The notes under the pieces are model-generated. The model had not been told where the DNA came from. It saw nothing but the letters and a program-made list of their open reading frames with translations, and made no database searches. From NCBI GenBank assembly GCA_021847325.1, contig JAJZTY010000007.1:1-33687 (forward strand): a DNA stretch of 33,687 nucleotides, given 5' to 3'. The DNA is from Bacillota bacterium (GTDB lineage: Bacteria; Bacillota_I; Bacilli_A; Erysipelotrichales; Erysipelotrichaceae). Positions 7,702 through 15,714 of this stretch are shown piece after piece. The position numbers and the translations under genes are program-made. Every line of letters begins with the position of its first letter. Positions within the stretch are counted from its first letter, which is position 1.

Positions 7702-8658
7702 ATGAAAAATAATAAAAGAAAAGTCATATTTGATTGTGATCCTGGCTTAGATGATGCATTAGCACTACTCCTCGCTCTAGCAAGCGATAACTTAGACATA
7801 CTAGCTGTCACAACCATTGCGGGGAACACGACGATTGAGAATACGACACAGAATGCGCTCGATTTGCTTTATTTCTATGGAAGATCAGATATCCCTGTAT
7901 CGCGTGGAAACGCTAATCCCTTACTTGGTAATTTTAGTATGGGAGCTCATGTACATGGGAAACGTGGTATTGGAAGTGTAGAACTAAAATCATCACCTGC
8001 ACAGGAACATTCATTACGTGCACATGATCTAATACGAAAATTACTCATGGAAAGTGATGAAAAAATTACGATTATCGCCACTGGACCATTAACTAATATT
8101 GCGTTGGCTATAACCCTCTACCCAGAAATCATTGAAAAAATAGAACTTATTTCGATGATGGGTGGTTCACTCAATGTAGGCAATATCGGTGCCGCTACAG
8201 AAGCCAATGCAGGAAATGATCCAGAGGCAACTCATATCATACTAAGCTGTGGTGTACCTATTGCGATGTTTGGTCTACATCTAACCTATACGACTCAGAT
8301 CTATCCTAAAGATATGGATCGTATCGAATCGATTGGTGGAACATTTGCCAAAACAATTGCGGATTTTAATCGTTTCCATTTTCAATTCTATAAGAATGAA
8401 CTTGGGTTCAAAGGTGATCCTTCACACGATTCCTGTGCTGTCGCTTATCTCATTAATCCAGATATCTTCACGATGGAAGAGTATAATGTAGTAATGGATT
8501 TAGATGGTAAATACAGTCGTGGACAAACTATCGTAGATCTATATAATGTGACACAACGTAAGCCTAATGTGTTGTTTGGAATGAAGAGTAACCGTGAAGC
8601 ATTTGTGGAGCTTGTTTATGATAGTGTATTAAAGTTATCTTATAAACTAAGTAAATAA
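7702..8658 (+). CDS. Nucleoside hydrolase (IunH family)
   Basis: The 318-residue enzyme hydrolyses ribonucleosides to base and ribose in the cytosol. The calcium-binding N-terminal motif DCDPGLDDA (residues 11-19) and the C-terminal SHDSCA motif with His242 and Asp243 are present, both diagnostic of the family. A uridine or pyrimidine preference is plausible from its place beside the pseudouridine genes but is not proven by sequence. The ribosome site AAAAGGAG lies six bases before the ATG. Its promoter overlaps a putative PsuK operator, so it may be co-regulated with pseudouridine salvage. Confidence 0.92.
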   Translation: MKNNKRKVIFDCDPGLDDALALLLALASDNLDILAVTTIAGNTTIENTTQNALDLLYFYGRSDIPVSRGNANPLLGNFSMGAHVHGKRGIGSVELKSSPAQEHSLRAHDLIRKLLMESDEKITIIATGPLTNIALAITLYPEIIEKIELISMMGGSLNVGNIGAATEANAGNDPEATHIILSCGVPIAMFGLHLTYTTQIYPKDMDRIESIGGTFAKTIADFNRFHFQFYKNELGFKGDPSHDSCAVAYLINPDIFTMEEYNVVMDLDGKYSRGQTIVDLYNVTQRKPNVLFGMKSNREAFVELVYDSVLKLSYKLSK

Positions 8659-8763
8659 TGTGTATTTTATATGTAATTGGATAATATTATAATCACTCAA
8701 TTTATACTTGAAATTAAGAGTTAAATTGATTTATCGAATGTTTATTTGATGTATAATTGATTT
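8659..8763. promoter_or_regulatory. AT-rich gap with a -10 box directly before the AhpD-family gene
   Basis: TATAAT at 8752-8757 is only six bases from the ATG at 8764, and no ribosome site is visible. If used, this promoter would give a leaderless or nearly leaderless transcript. The -35 element is poor. Confidence 0.3.
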
Positions 8764-9347
8764 ATGAATCAATTAAAGAAAAAATATTCGTTAAAACAAA
8801 TGTATTTTATCATAGTTAAAGCATTAAGATCATTTCCGTTTCTTATTAAGAATAAACAAAAAAAGTGGTAGATTCGAAATTAATAGAACGATTAATGTTA
8901 GCAACAACAGAAGTAAATGGATGTGATGTTTGTTCATACGCACACACAAAAATGGCATTGATGGAAGGATTTAATCAAGATGAGATTGATGCCTTTTTAA
9001 GTGGAAGTAAAGCATACGTTAAAAAAGAGGAGGCAATTGCAATACTCTATGCTCAACATGTCGCTGATACAATGGGGAACCCCGATTTAGATAGTACGAA
9101 TAAGTTAGTTAGTACATACGGTATAACCTCTTCACAAATTATGAGAGCTGGAATCAATTTGATGATGATGGGAAATGTAAGTGGGATACCATTAAGCGCA
9201 TTAATCAGGCGATATAAAGGTCATCCATATCAAAATAGTTCACTATTATATGAACTATTTATGCTATTTATGCAACCTTTTGTCTTTATGATTGCGATAA
9301 TTCACGCTTTTATGGATCGAATAGTTTTCAAAAAAATTAGAGTTTAA
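8764..9347 (+). CDS. Carboxymuconolactone-decarboxylase/AhpD-family protein, split by a -1 frameshift
   Basis: The first 35 codons (8764-8871) encode a basic N-terminus (MNQLKKKYSLKQMYF...) ending at TAG. The rest continues in the -1 frame from 8865 to 9347 and contains the redox motif CDVCSYAHTKMAL of AhpD-like proteins. Relatives carry both parts in one chain, as I recall the family. The two frames meet at A_AAA_AAG (8859-8865), a perfect -1 slippery heptamer in the correct phase. A shift there would give a 194-residue protein. Alternatives are a one-base deletion in the seven-A run (true mutation or sequencing error), or independent translation of the second part from GTG at 8865, which has no ribosome site. 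A hydrophobic C-terminal segment (FMLFMQPFVFMIAIIHAF) suggests membrane contact. Confidence 0.7.
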
Positions 9348-9362
9348 TATTTCAATATAATC

Positions 9363-9387
9363 AAAACCGAAATTATTCGGTTTTTTT
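9363..9387 (+). terminator. Terminator after the AhpD-family gene
   Basis: AAAACCGAA (9363-9371) pairs with TTCGGTTTT (9376-9384) around ATTA, followed by further T. Confidence 0.9.
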
Positions 9388-9459
9388 AATTTGGTTTAGC
9401 TTATTAACTAGTAGAATTTACAATTATGTCTGTAATATTTATGATTTTATAACTCAATA

Positions 9460-9511
9460 TATCGAGACATATTAAACTGTGCTATATTGAAAAAAATAGG
9501 TTAAAGAGGTC
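9460..9511 (+). promoter_or_regulatory. Probable promoter and ribosome site of the catabolic island
   Basis: TATATT at 9483-9488 is a likely -10 box with a weak -35. An AGAGG ribosome site lies seven bases before the eda start. Confidence 0.4.
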
Positions 9512-9514
9512 ATA

Positions 9515-10468
9515 ATGGAACAACTTATATCAAAATTATATGAAAGTGGAGTCATACCTGTAGTTAAGATTGATGACGAAAATAAAGCTATAGAATTAGT
9601 AAAGAGTTTTAAGAAAAAAGGACTAACTGTTTTAGAAATAACATTTAGAACAGTTCAAGCAAAAGAAGCAATTCGAAGAATAAGTGAATATGATAAGGAT
9701 TTTTTAATTGGGGCGGGAACGATATTAACATTGGAACAATTGAATGATGCCATTGAAGCCGGAGCGAAATTCTTAGTGACTCCTGGTTTCAATAAGAAGA
9801 TTGTTTTAGAAGCTCAAAAGAGAGGTGTTCCTATTATTCCAGGTGTTTCTACAGCCACAGAAATTGAATCTGCGTTGGAGAATAATATACATATTGTAAA
9901 ATTTTTTCCTGCAGAAGCTATGGGTGGACTAAAAACAATCAAGGCACTATCTGGCCCATATCCAAATGTTCGATTTATTCCAACTGGAGGAATTAATCTT
10001 GATAATATGACTGAGTATACAAACGATAATAGAGTAATTGCGGTTGGAGCAAGTTGGATGACTGAATCAAAAGATTTAAATGAAAGTAATTTTGATGTTA
10101 TTGAACAAAAAATAGAAGTAACAATGAACAAATTACTTGACTTGAGTTTTGATCATGTTGGAATCCTTAGCGCGAATTATGAAAAAGATGTATTAGAACT
10201 GAATGCTTTAACAAAACAGAGCATATCAAAACATTCAAAGAGTAGCTTTGTAGGACAAATAGAAATCATTAAAGAGAAAAATCCAGAAGTTTCAAATGTA
10301 CATTTAGCTTATAAGACATCAAATATTAAGCGAGCCATTCATTATTTCGAAAATCTTGGTTATATATTTAATCAAAATACAAAAGTGTTTGATACTTCAA
10401 ATAATTTAAAAGCGATATATTTTGAAGAAAAATATGTGGATGTTTCAATCCATTTAATACAGAGGTAA
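9515..10468 (+). CDS. eda: KDPG/KHG aldolase with C-terminal VOC-like domain
   Basis: Residues 1-205 are a class I aldolase that cleaves 2-keto-3-deoxy-6-phosphogluconate to pyruvate and glyceraldehyde-3-phosphate. Glu41 (LEITFRT) and the Schiff-base Lys129 (HIVKFFPAE) are in place, and GAGT at 67-70 binds phosphate. The last ~105 residues are an extra domain beginning FDHVGIL and containing HLAYKTSNIKRAIHYFENLGY, which resembles a glyoxalase/VOC half-module. Such fusions occur in other Bacillota KDPG aldolases; the role of the added domain is unknown. It is the first gene of the island and ends two bases before kdgK. The aldolase closes the route from altronate provided by the downstream uxaA and uxaB genes. 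Confidence 0.9.
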   Translation: MEQLISKLYESGVIPVVKIDDENKAIELVKSFKKKGLTVLEITFRTVQAKEAIRRISEYDKDFLIGAGTILTLEQLNDAIEAGAKFLVTPGFNKKIVLEAQKRGVPIIPGVSTATEIESALENNIHIVKFFPAEAMGGLKTIKALSGPYPNVRFIPTGGINLDNMTEYTNDNRVIAVGASWMTESKDLNESNFDVIEQKIEVTMNKLLDLSFDHVGILSANYEKDVLELNALTKQSISKHSKSSFVGQIEIIKEKNPEVSNVHLAYKTSNIKRAIHYFENLGYIFNQNTKVFDTSNNLKAIYFEEKYVDVSIHLIQR

Positions 10469-10470
10469 AA

Positions 10471-11490
10471 ATGAACATTATAACATTCGGTGAGATTATG
10501 TTGCGATTAGCTCCAGAAGGGTACCTTCGGTTTGAGCAAGCAGACAAGTTTGAAGCAAGTTTTGGAGGGGGAGAAGCTAATGTAGCAGTGAGTTGTGCTC
10601 ACTTTGGGCATAATTGTCATTTTGTATCAAAACTACCTCATAACTCAATTGCTGAAAGTGCTATACGAACTTTGAGACAAGAAGGTGTAAAAACAGAATT
10701 CATAAAAAGAGGCGGGGATCGAATTGGTATATACTATTTAGAAAAAGGTGCCTCACAACGCCCTTCCCAAGTAATTTATGATAGAGCTAATTCAGCTATT
10801 GCATGTGCGAATCTAGATGACTTTGATTTCGATGAAATATTTGATGGGCAAGATTGGTTTCATATTACTGGAATTACTGTAGCATTAAGTTCAACACTAA
10901 AAGAACTAAGCCTTAATGCAGTTAAAAAAGCAAAAGAAAAAGGACTTAAGGTTAGTTGTGATTTAAATTATCGAAAAAAATTATGGTCGCAAGAAGAAGC
11001 TCAAAGTGCTATGAGTTTACTAATGCCATATGTAGATGTTTTAATTGCGAATGAAGAAGATGCTGAAAATGTTTTTGGTATAAAAGCCCGAGATACTGAA
11101 GTTTCATTGGGGCATATGAATGAGAATGCATATGTTGACGTTGCAAAACAAATACAAAATCGTTTCCATATTCAAGACATTGCTATTACTTTACGAACAT
11201 CTAAGTCAGCAAATGAGAATATTTGGTCTGCAATGTTGTATAATTTAGACAAAGCTTATTTTGCTCAAAGTTATAACTTACATGTGATTGATCGAGTAGG
11301 TGGAGGAGACTCATTTGCTGCTGGGCTAATTCATGCTTATTCCAAAAAATTAGATCCTCAATCTATAGTTAATTTTGCTACAGCAGCAAGTGCATTGAAA
11401 CATTCAATAATTGGTGACTTTAATCATGTAAGTGAAAAAGAGGTTATGACTTTAATGTCAGGAGATGGAACAGGTAGAGTTGTTCGATAA
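10471..11490 (+). CDS. kdgK: 2-dehydro-3-deoxygluconokinase
   Basis: This 339-residue PfkB-family kinase phosphorylates 2-keto-3-deoxygluconate to KDPG, the substrate of the preceding aldolase. The N-terminal FGEIMLRL and GGGEANVA (32-39) motifs are typical of KDG kinases. The anion-hole motif is GGGD (277-280) with catalytic Asp280. It follows eda by two bases and precedes the AraC gene by six, so all three are on one message. Confidence 0.93.
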   Translation: MNIITFGEIMLRLAPEGYLRFEQADKFEASFGGGEANVAVSCAHFGHNCHFVSKLPHNSIAESAIRTLRQEGVKTEFIKRGGDRIGIYYLEKGASQRPSQVIYDRANSAIACANLDDFDFDEIFDGQDWFHITGITVALSSTLKELSLNAVKKAKEKGLKVSCDLNYRKKLWSQEEAQSAMSLLMPYVDVLIANEEDAENVFGIKARDTEVSLGHMNENAYVDVAKQIQNRFHIQDIAITLRTSKSANENIWSAMLYNLDKAYFAQSYNLHVIDRVGGGDSFAAGLIHAYSKKLDPQSIVNFATAASALKHSIIGDFNHVSEKEVMTLMSGDGTGRVVR

Positions 11491-11496
11491 ATTATT

Positions 11497-12369
11497 ATGA
11501 AAACAGACTTTGAACTTCATGAAATAAAAAAAGATATACGCATTGAAGCAATACATGCGATTTTTTACTCTGAATTAAAAAATACCCATATATTTAAGGG
11601 TGAAAGTCATGATTTTTGGGAGTTTATGTATGTAGATCATGGTCACATAATTGGTCACATAGAATCAAATAATATGATGGTTGAAAAAGGATATGGCATT
11701 CTAATAAAACCCAATGATTTTCACGATTTGTATGGTAATGGAAGAGATGCTTCCAATATTGTAAATTTTAGTTTTGTATGTAAGTTTGATGGGTTAAATC
11801 AAGTATGTAATCGAGTTCAAAAATTATCAACTTTTCAATCTAATATTTTAAAGAGTCTATTTGTCGCATTAGAGTTACCAAAAACGAGTTTATATAAATT
11901 GAATCTTTATACAGCATTGGACGGAAGTATTACAGGCAAGCAACAAATGATTTCCAATCTTTTGGAAGTCTTTTTAATTGATTTTTATCAAAGTAATATT
12001 ACAACTAGAAATACTGATCAATTATCAATATTAAGCCCGGAAGAACTTAATAAAGATGCTGCTAATATTCTTTCTGTTATCTATTCAAATATAAATATAA
12101 AAATAGATTTAGATTTTATCTCTGAAAAAACGGGTTACACTGCTGAACGAATAAGAAAAATAATAAAACAGAATTTTGATGCACCACTCAAAGTATTAGT
12201 CAATCAAATAAAAATTAACAAAGCTAAAACATTATTACGTGAAACAGATATGAATATCTCTGAAATATCTGAATTTTTAGGCTTCTCGCGTATTGGTTAC
12301 TTTTCTGATGTTTTTACTTCAATTGTAGGTATGCGTCCAATTGACTATATAAGTTCTATCAAAGTTTAA
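11497..12369 (+). CDS. AraC-family transcriptional regulator
   Basis: The 290-residue protein has an N-terminal cupin-like sensor region (HDFWEFMYVDHG, residues 39-50, and a KPNDFHDLYG turn). Its C-terminus is a double helix-turn-helix AraC domain (LDFISEKTGYTAERIRKII, then ISEISEFLGFSRIGYFSDVF, and a final GMRPIDY). It most likely senses an intermediate of the encoded pathway and activates the island. No good ribosome site precedes the ATG, so translation may depend on coupling to kdgK. Direct repeats TTTTGTAAA downstream of it, before the binding-protein gene, are candidate target sites. Confidence 0.9.
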   Translation: MKTDFELHEIKKDIRIEAIHAIFYSELKNTHIFKGESHDFWEFMYVDHGHIIGHIESNNMMVEKGYGILIKPNDFHDLYGNGRDASNIVNFSFVCKFDGLNQVCNRVQKLSTFQSNILKSLFVALELPKTSLYKLNLYTALDGSITGKQQMISNLLEVFLIDFYQSNITTRNTDQLSILSPEELNKDAANILSVIYSNINIKIDLDFISEKTGYTAERIRKIIKQNFDAPLKVLVNQIKINKAKTLLRETDMNISEISEFLGFSRIGYFSDVFTSIVGMRPIDYISSIKV

Positions 12370-12372
12370 TAA

Positions 12373-12386
12373 TGTAAGCGCTTATA
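12373..12386. promoter_or_regulatory. cre-like site (CcpA)
   Basis: TGTAAGCGCTTATA matches TGWAANCGNTNWCA except for one base and contains the perfect palindrome TAAGCGCTTA. It lies upstream of the predicted promoter of the solute-binding protein gene, suggesting catabolite control. Confidence 0.55.
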
Positions 12387-12426
12387 TTTTGTAAATTTAA
12401 CATATATTTTTGTAAAGACTTTGTAA
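12387..12426 (+). promoter_or_regulatory. Direct repeats TTTTGTAAA, candidate AraC-type operator
   Basis: TTTTGTAAA occurs at 12387-12395 and 12408-12416, exactly 21 bases apart (two helical turns). A partial copy TTTGTAA lies at 12420-12426 against the promoter. Direct repeats next to -35 are the usual arrangement for AraC activators. Confidence 0.45.
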
Positions 12427-12450
12427 GCATTCAAGTTTAAACTGTAGATA
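12421..12450 (+). promoter_or_regulatory. Promoter of the ABC-transporter part of the island
   Basis: TTGTAA (12421-12426) and TAGATA (12445-12450) with an 18-base spacer precede a strong AAGGAGG site and the GTG start at 12479. A poor -35 next to direct repeats fits an activated promoter. Confidence 0.45.
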
Positions 12451-12478
12451 CAAGCACATCTTGTGCAAGGAGGACACA

Positions 12479-13831
12479 GTGAATTTACGTAAATTATTCG
12501 TTTTATTGGCAATTGTTTCCTTAACTTTAGTTGGTTGCGCTCAAACTGAGCCTGAACCTGAAGTTGAAGAAATTGTCTTGAAGTTAGCCATCCAAGATGC
12601 TGGTTATGGTACTGCGCATTGGGAACATATCATTAAAACCTTTGAAGCAGAATATCCAAATGTCAAAGTTGAAATGACAGCGAGTCCAGACATCAAAACA
12701 CTTATATCAACATTAGCTCAAGCAGGTAATGATGATGAGATGTTTGATTTAATCCAAGCTTATAGTCCATATGCAGCTGAAGGATTATTGGAACCTCTTG
12801 ATGATTTATTAGATATGCCTTTACCAGACAATCCTGATATCTTATTGAAAGATGCTTTCTTAGAAGGTGTAGATAAGATGATCGTACCTGAAGCTGACGG
12901 AAATGTATATAAACTTCCAAAATCTATGTGGATAGGCGGATTATTCTATAATACTGAAGTTTTTGAAAAATATGGATGGAACACAAATCCACAAAATTGG
13001 GAAGAATTCTTAGCCTTAATGGCCGATATTAAAGCTGATGGATTAAGTCCAATGACTTATGCGGGTATCTATAATTATTTATATTTTACGGTTGGATGGC
13101 ATAAAGCATTTGAATTAGCTGATGAAGCTGGTGATACAGGATTTAGAGAAGAATTTGTTAACTATGCAGATAATCGCTTTAACAATGAATATATGTTAGA
13201 AGTTTATAATAAGATTTATCAATTAGGTGAATTAGGATACTTTGATCAAGGCGTTGCTGTATTAGATCATACTCAATCTCAGATGCAAGTTATTCAAGAA
13301 GAAGCTGCTTTAGTTTCATCAGCTGATTGGATTGATAATGAAATGAAGAGTGCTTACCCTGCAGATGGATTTACTTGGGGTTATATGAGTATTCCGTTTG
13401 TTGAAGAAAAAGGTGGAGAAATCTATGTTACGGCTGGAGCATCTGATTCACTTTCAATCTGGGGTGGAAAATCAGATACTCAAAAAGAATGGGCTAAAAA
13501 ATTCCTATTATGGACTTTCACTGATGATGCACAAAAAGTTACAGCAGAAGCTGCAACTGCATTACCTGCAACTGCTACATTCTATGACAATGAGGAAAAT
13601 GTTGCTAATTTAGTTTCAGCACAAAAGGCAATCTTTGCTTATATTGCTAAAAATAATGTAGTTATTGAATCAAATTATGCGATTCCACCGGCAAATCTAG
13701 ATGGTGAATTAATGCAAATGGCTAATACAGAATTCGAAACAAATATTCCTTTAATCAGTTTAGCACAAAAGACAGCAAGTGAAGTGTTAGATGCTGCGAA
13801 CGATTATTATCAACAAGCAGTTGGCCGATAG
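12479..13831 (+). CDS. ABC sugar transporter, lipoprotein substrate-binding protein
   Basis: The 450-residue precursor starts at GTG, six bases after AAGGAGG; an upstream TTG reading has no such site. It has a lipoprotein signal peptide (residues 1-19) with lipobox LVGC and acylated Cys20. The mature protein is a family 1 extracellular solute-binding protein of the MalE/UgpB type. It would capture the oligosaccharide or glycoside outside the membrane and deliver it to the two permeases downstream. This is the only secreted protein of the island. A terminator-like hairpin follows it, as is common where binding protein is made in excess of permease. Confidence 0.92.
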   Translation: MNLRKLFVLLAIVSLTLVGCAQTEPEPEVEEIVLKLAIQDAGYGTAHWEHIIKTFEAEYPNVKVEMTASPDIKTLISTLAQAGNDDEMFDLIQAYSPYAAEGLLEPLDDLLDMPLPDNPDILLKDAFLEGVDKMIVPEADGNVYKLPKSMWIGGLFYNTEVFEKYGWNTNPQNWEEFLALMADIKADGLSPMTYAGIYNYLYFTVGWHKAFELADEAGDTGFREEFVNYADNRFNNEYMLEVYNKIYQLGELGYFDQGVAVLDHTQSQMQVIQEEAALVSSADWIDNEMKSAYPADGFTWGYMSIPFVEEKGGEIYVTAGASDSLSIWGGKSDTQKEWAKKFLLWTFTDDAQKVTAEAATALPATATFYDNEENVANLVSAQKAIFAYIAKNNVVIESNYAIPPANLDGELMQMANTEFETNIPLISLAQKTASEVLDAANDYYQQAVGR

Positions 13832-13879
13832 TACAACACTTGTAATCAATCCGTTTAACGAACATCGTTAGCGATAAAG

Positions 13880-13911
13880 AAAAGACCTATCGCTCCTTGC
13901 GTAGGTCTTTT
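13880..13911 (+). terminator. Internal, probably leaky terminator after the binding-protein gene
   Basis: AAAAGACCTA (13880-13889) pairs with TAGGTCTTTT (13902-13911). CGC/GCG inside the loop extend the stem past one bulged T. It separates the binding-protein gene from the permeases by a 102-base gap, the largest inside the ABC block. Confidence 0.75.
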
Positions 13912-13933
13912 ACTTCATTAGAAAGAAGGTATT

Positions 13934-14866
13934 ATGAATTGGATCAAAAAATTTTATAGTAATCATCCAAAATTCGCAAAGTATAGCTTTATATACGGAT
14001 TTCTTGCTATACCATTAACATTCTATGTAGTTTTCTACCTCTTCCCTAATATTCTATCAGTATACTATTCATTTATGAAGTGGAGTGGTTTGTCAGATCC
14101 AAAATTCATTGGGCTTCAGAATTATACTCGTCTTTTTAATGATCCATTCTTTTATGAATCTTTAAGTCATAATTTATTCCTAATGTTATTAGTCCCTTTT
14201 ATAACAATTAGTATTGCATTAGTTTTAGCTTTTTTCTTGGCTAGAGGAAAATCAAAAGTACATGATATTTTACAAGCATTGTTTTTTGTACCAAATATAA
14301 TTTCTTCAGTTGTTATTGGTCTTTTATGGGCATTTATATATAATGGTGATTTTGGCTTATTAAATACAATATTTGGATTGTTTGGAGTAGATATGGATGG
14401 ATTTTGGTGGCTTGGCAATGTTAATACTGCATTATTAGCTTTAGTTCCCGTTTATGTTTGGGTTAATGTAGGATTCTATACTTTGATTTTTACGAATGCA
14501 ATCAAGGGCATACCCGATTCTTTGTATGAAAGCGCAATACTTGATGGAGCAACAGAAGGTCAAATATTGAGAAAAATAGTCATTCCTATGATTATGGGTG
14601 TAATCTCAGTGAGTGCTTTGTTCTTAGTATTAATGACATTTAGATCGTATGACTTAGTATTGATATTGACTGGTGGAGGACCGGGTGGAGCAACACAAGT
14701 TGTAGGATTATATATGTTTAGTATGGTTTTCCAAATTTTAGGAACGGCTGCTCGAACTCCAAGTTATGGGTATGCATCAGCAATTGGAATTATATTATTT
14801 ATAATATTAATTATTGCAAAATTCATCATCGACAAAATAACCAAATCAGATGATATTGAGTATTAG
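13934..14866 (+). CDS. ABC sugar transporter permease 1 (MalF/UgpA type)
   Basis: The 310-residue inner membrane protein has six predicted membrane segments starting at about residue 18. The EAA loop that docks the ATPase is at 199-218 (ESAILDGATEGQ...). LTGGGPGGATQ, typical of first permeases, follows near the C-terminus. An AGAAAGAAGG ribosome site precedes the ATG. It pairs with the next gene to form the channel. No ATPase gene is present in the window, so a shared MsmX/UgpC-type ATPase elsewhere is expected. Confidence 0.93.
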   Translation: MNWIKKFYSNHPKFAKYSFIYGFLAIPLTFYVVFYLFPNILSVYYSFMKWSGLSDPKFIGLQNYTRLFNDPFFYESLSHNLFLMLLVPFITISIALVLAFFLARGKSKVHDILQALFFVPNIISSVVIGLLWAFIYNGDFGLLNTIFGLFGVDMDGFWWLGNVNTALLALVPVYVWVNVGFYTLIFTNAIKGIPDSLYESAILDGATEGQILRKIVIPMIMGVISVSALFLVLMTFRSYDLVLILTGGGPGGATQVVGLYMFSMVFQILGTAARTPSYGYASAIGIILFIILIIAKFIIDKITKSDDIEY

Positions 14867-14874
14867 GAGATAAA

Positions 14875-15702
14875 ATGAAAAAAAGAAATTCAATATTTGC
14901 AGAAATTTTACTGGCATTTTGGGCTAGTTTAATTATATTGCCATTGATTTGGATCGTTTATGTGTCGCTTAAAACAAACTATGAATTTTATTTGAATCCA
15001 TGGGCTTTACCTGAAAGTTTACAATTTGAAAATTATATTAATGCAATTATTACATTGAACTTAGGACCTGTTTTTCTAAATACACTCTATTTTGTATTTG
15101 GTGGTTTAATTGTAGGAGTTGCTGTTAATACATTAGCTGCATATATTTTGACTCGACTAGAATGGAAAGGGAAGAAGTTTATTTTAGGATTAATAATGTT
15201 GTCACTATTCTTGCCAGGTATAAACATACTAGTTCCACAATATGTATTAGCTGTATTTTTTAAACTAAATAACTCTCTAACTGGGTTGATATTACTTATA
15301 AATGTTGCATTAAGTGCCTTTGATATTTTATTAATGAGTAGTTTTATGCGTAGCATACCAAAGGAATTAGAAGAAAGTGCTCGAATTGATGGGGCGACTA
15401 TGTGGGTTATATTCTGGAAAATCATTTTTCCATTATCTATGCCAGGTATAATTACAATTTCAATCTTTAGATTCTTAAATTTATATAATGATTTTATCAA
15501 TCCGTTTATTTATCTTACAGATCCAAGTAAACACACAGTTGCTGTAAGTGTTTATTATGCGAATACAGTTTTAAGGTATACGTCAAATTACGTCACACTC
15601 TTTGCGGCAATTGTAGTATCACTTGTTCCAACATTAGTGATTTATGCCATTTTCCAAAAACGAGTTGTCGCAGGTGCAACTATAGGGGCTGTAAAAGGCT
15701 AG
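14875..15702 (+). CDS. ABC sugar transporter permease 2 (MalG/UgpE type)
   Basis: The 275-residue membrane protein has six membrane segments and the EAA loop at about 166-188 (EESARIDGATMW...), which matches the second permease of carbohydrate importers of the CUT1 group. It lies eight bases after permease 1, preceded by TAGGAG. CUT1 systems carry oligosaccharides and glycosides rather than monosaccharides, as a rule, which fits intracellular cleavage by the downstream enzymes. Confidence 0.93.
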   Translation: MKKRNSIFAEILLAFWASLIILPLIWIVYVSLKTNYEFYLNPWALPESLQFENYINAIITLNLGPVFLNTLYFVFGGLIVGVAVNTLAAYILTRLEWKGKKFILGLIMLSLFLPGINILVPQYVLAVFFKLNNSLTGLILLINVALSAFDILLMSSFMRSIPKELEESARIDGATMWVIFWKIIFPLSMPGIITISIFRFLNLYNDFINPFIYLTDPSKHTVAVSVYYANTVLRYTSNYVTLFAAIVVSLVPTLVIYAIFQKRVVAGATIGAVKG

Positions 15703-15714
15703 AAGGATATTATT

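Noticed and set aside
12461-12478. TTG start upstream of the binding-protein gene
   Set aside because: It would place the AGGAGG ribosome site inside the coding region and add residues before a normal lipoprotein signal peptide.
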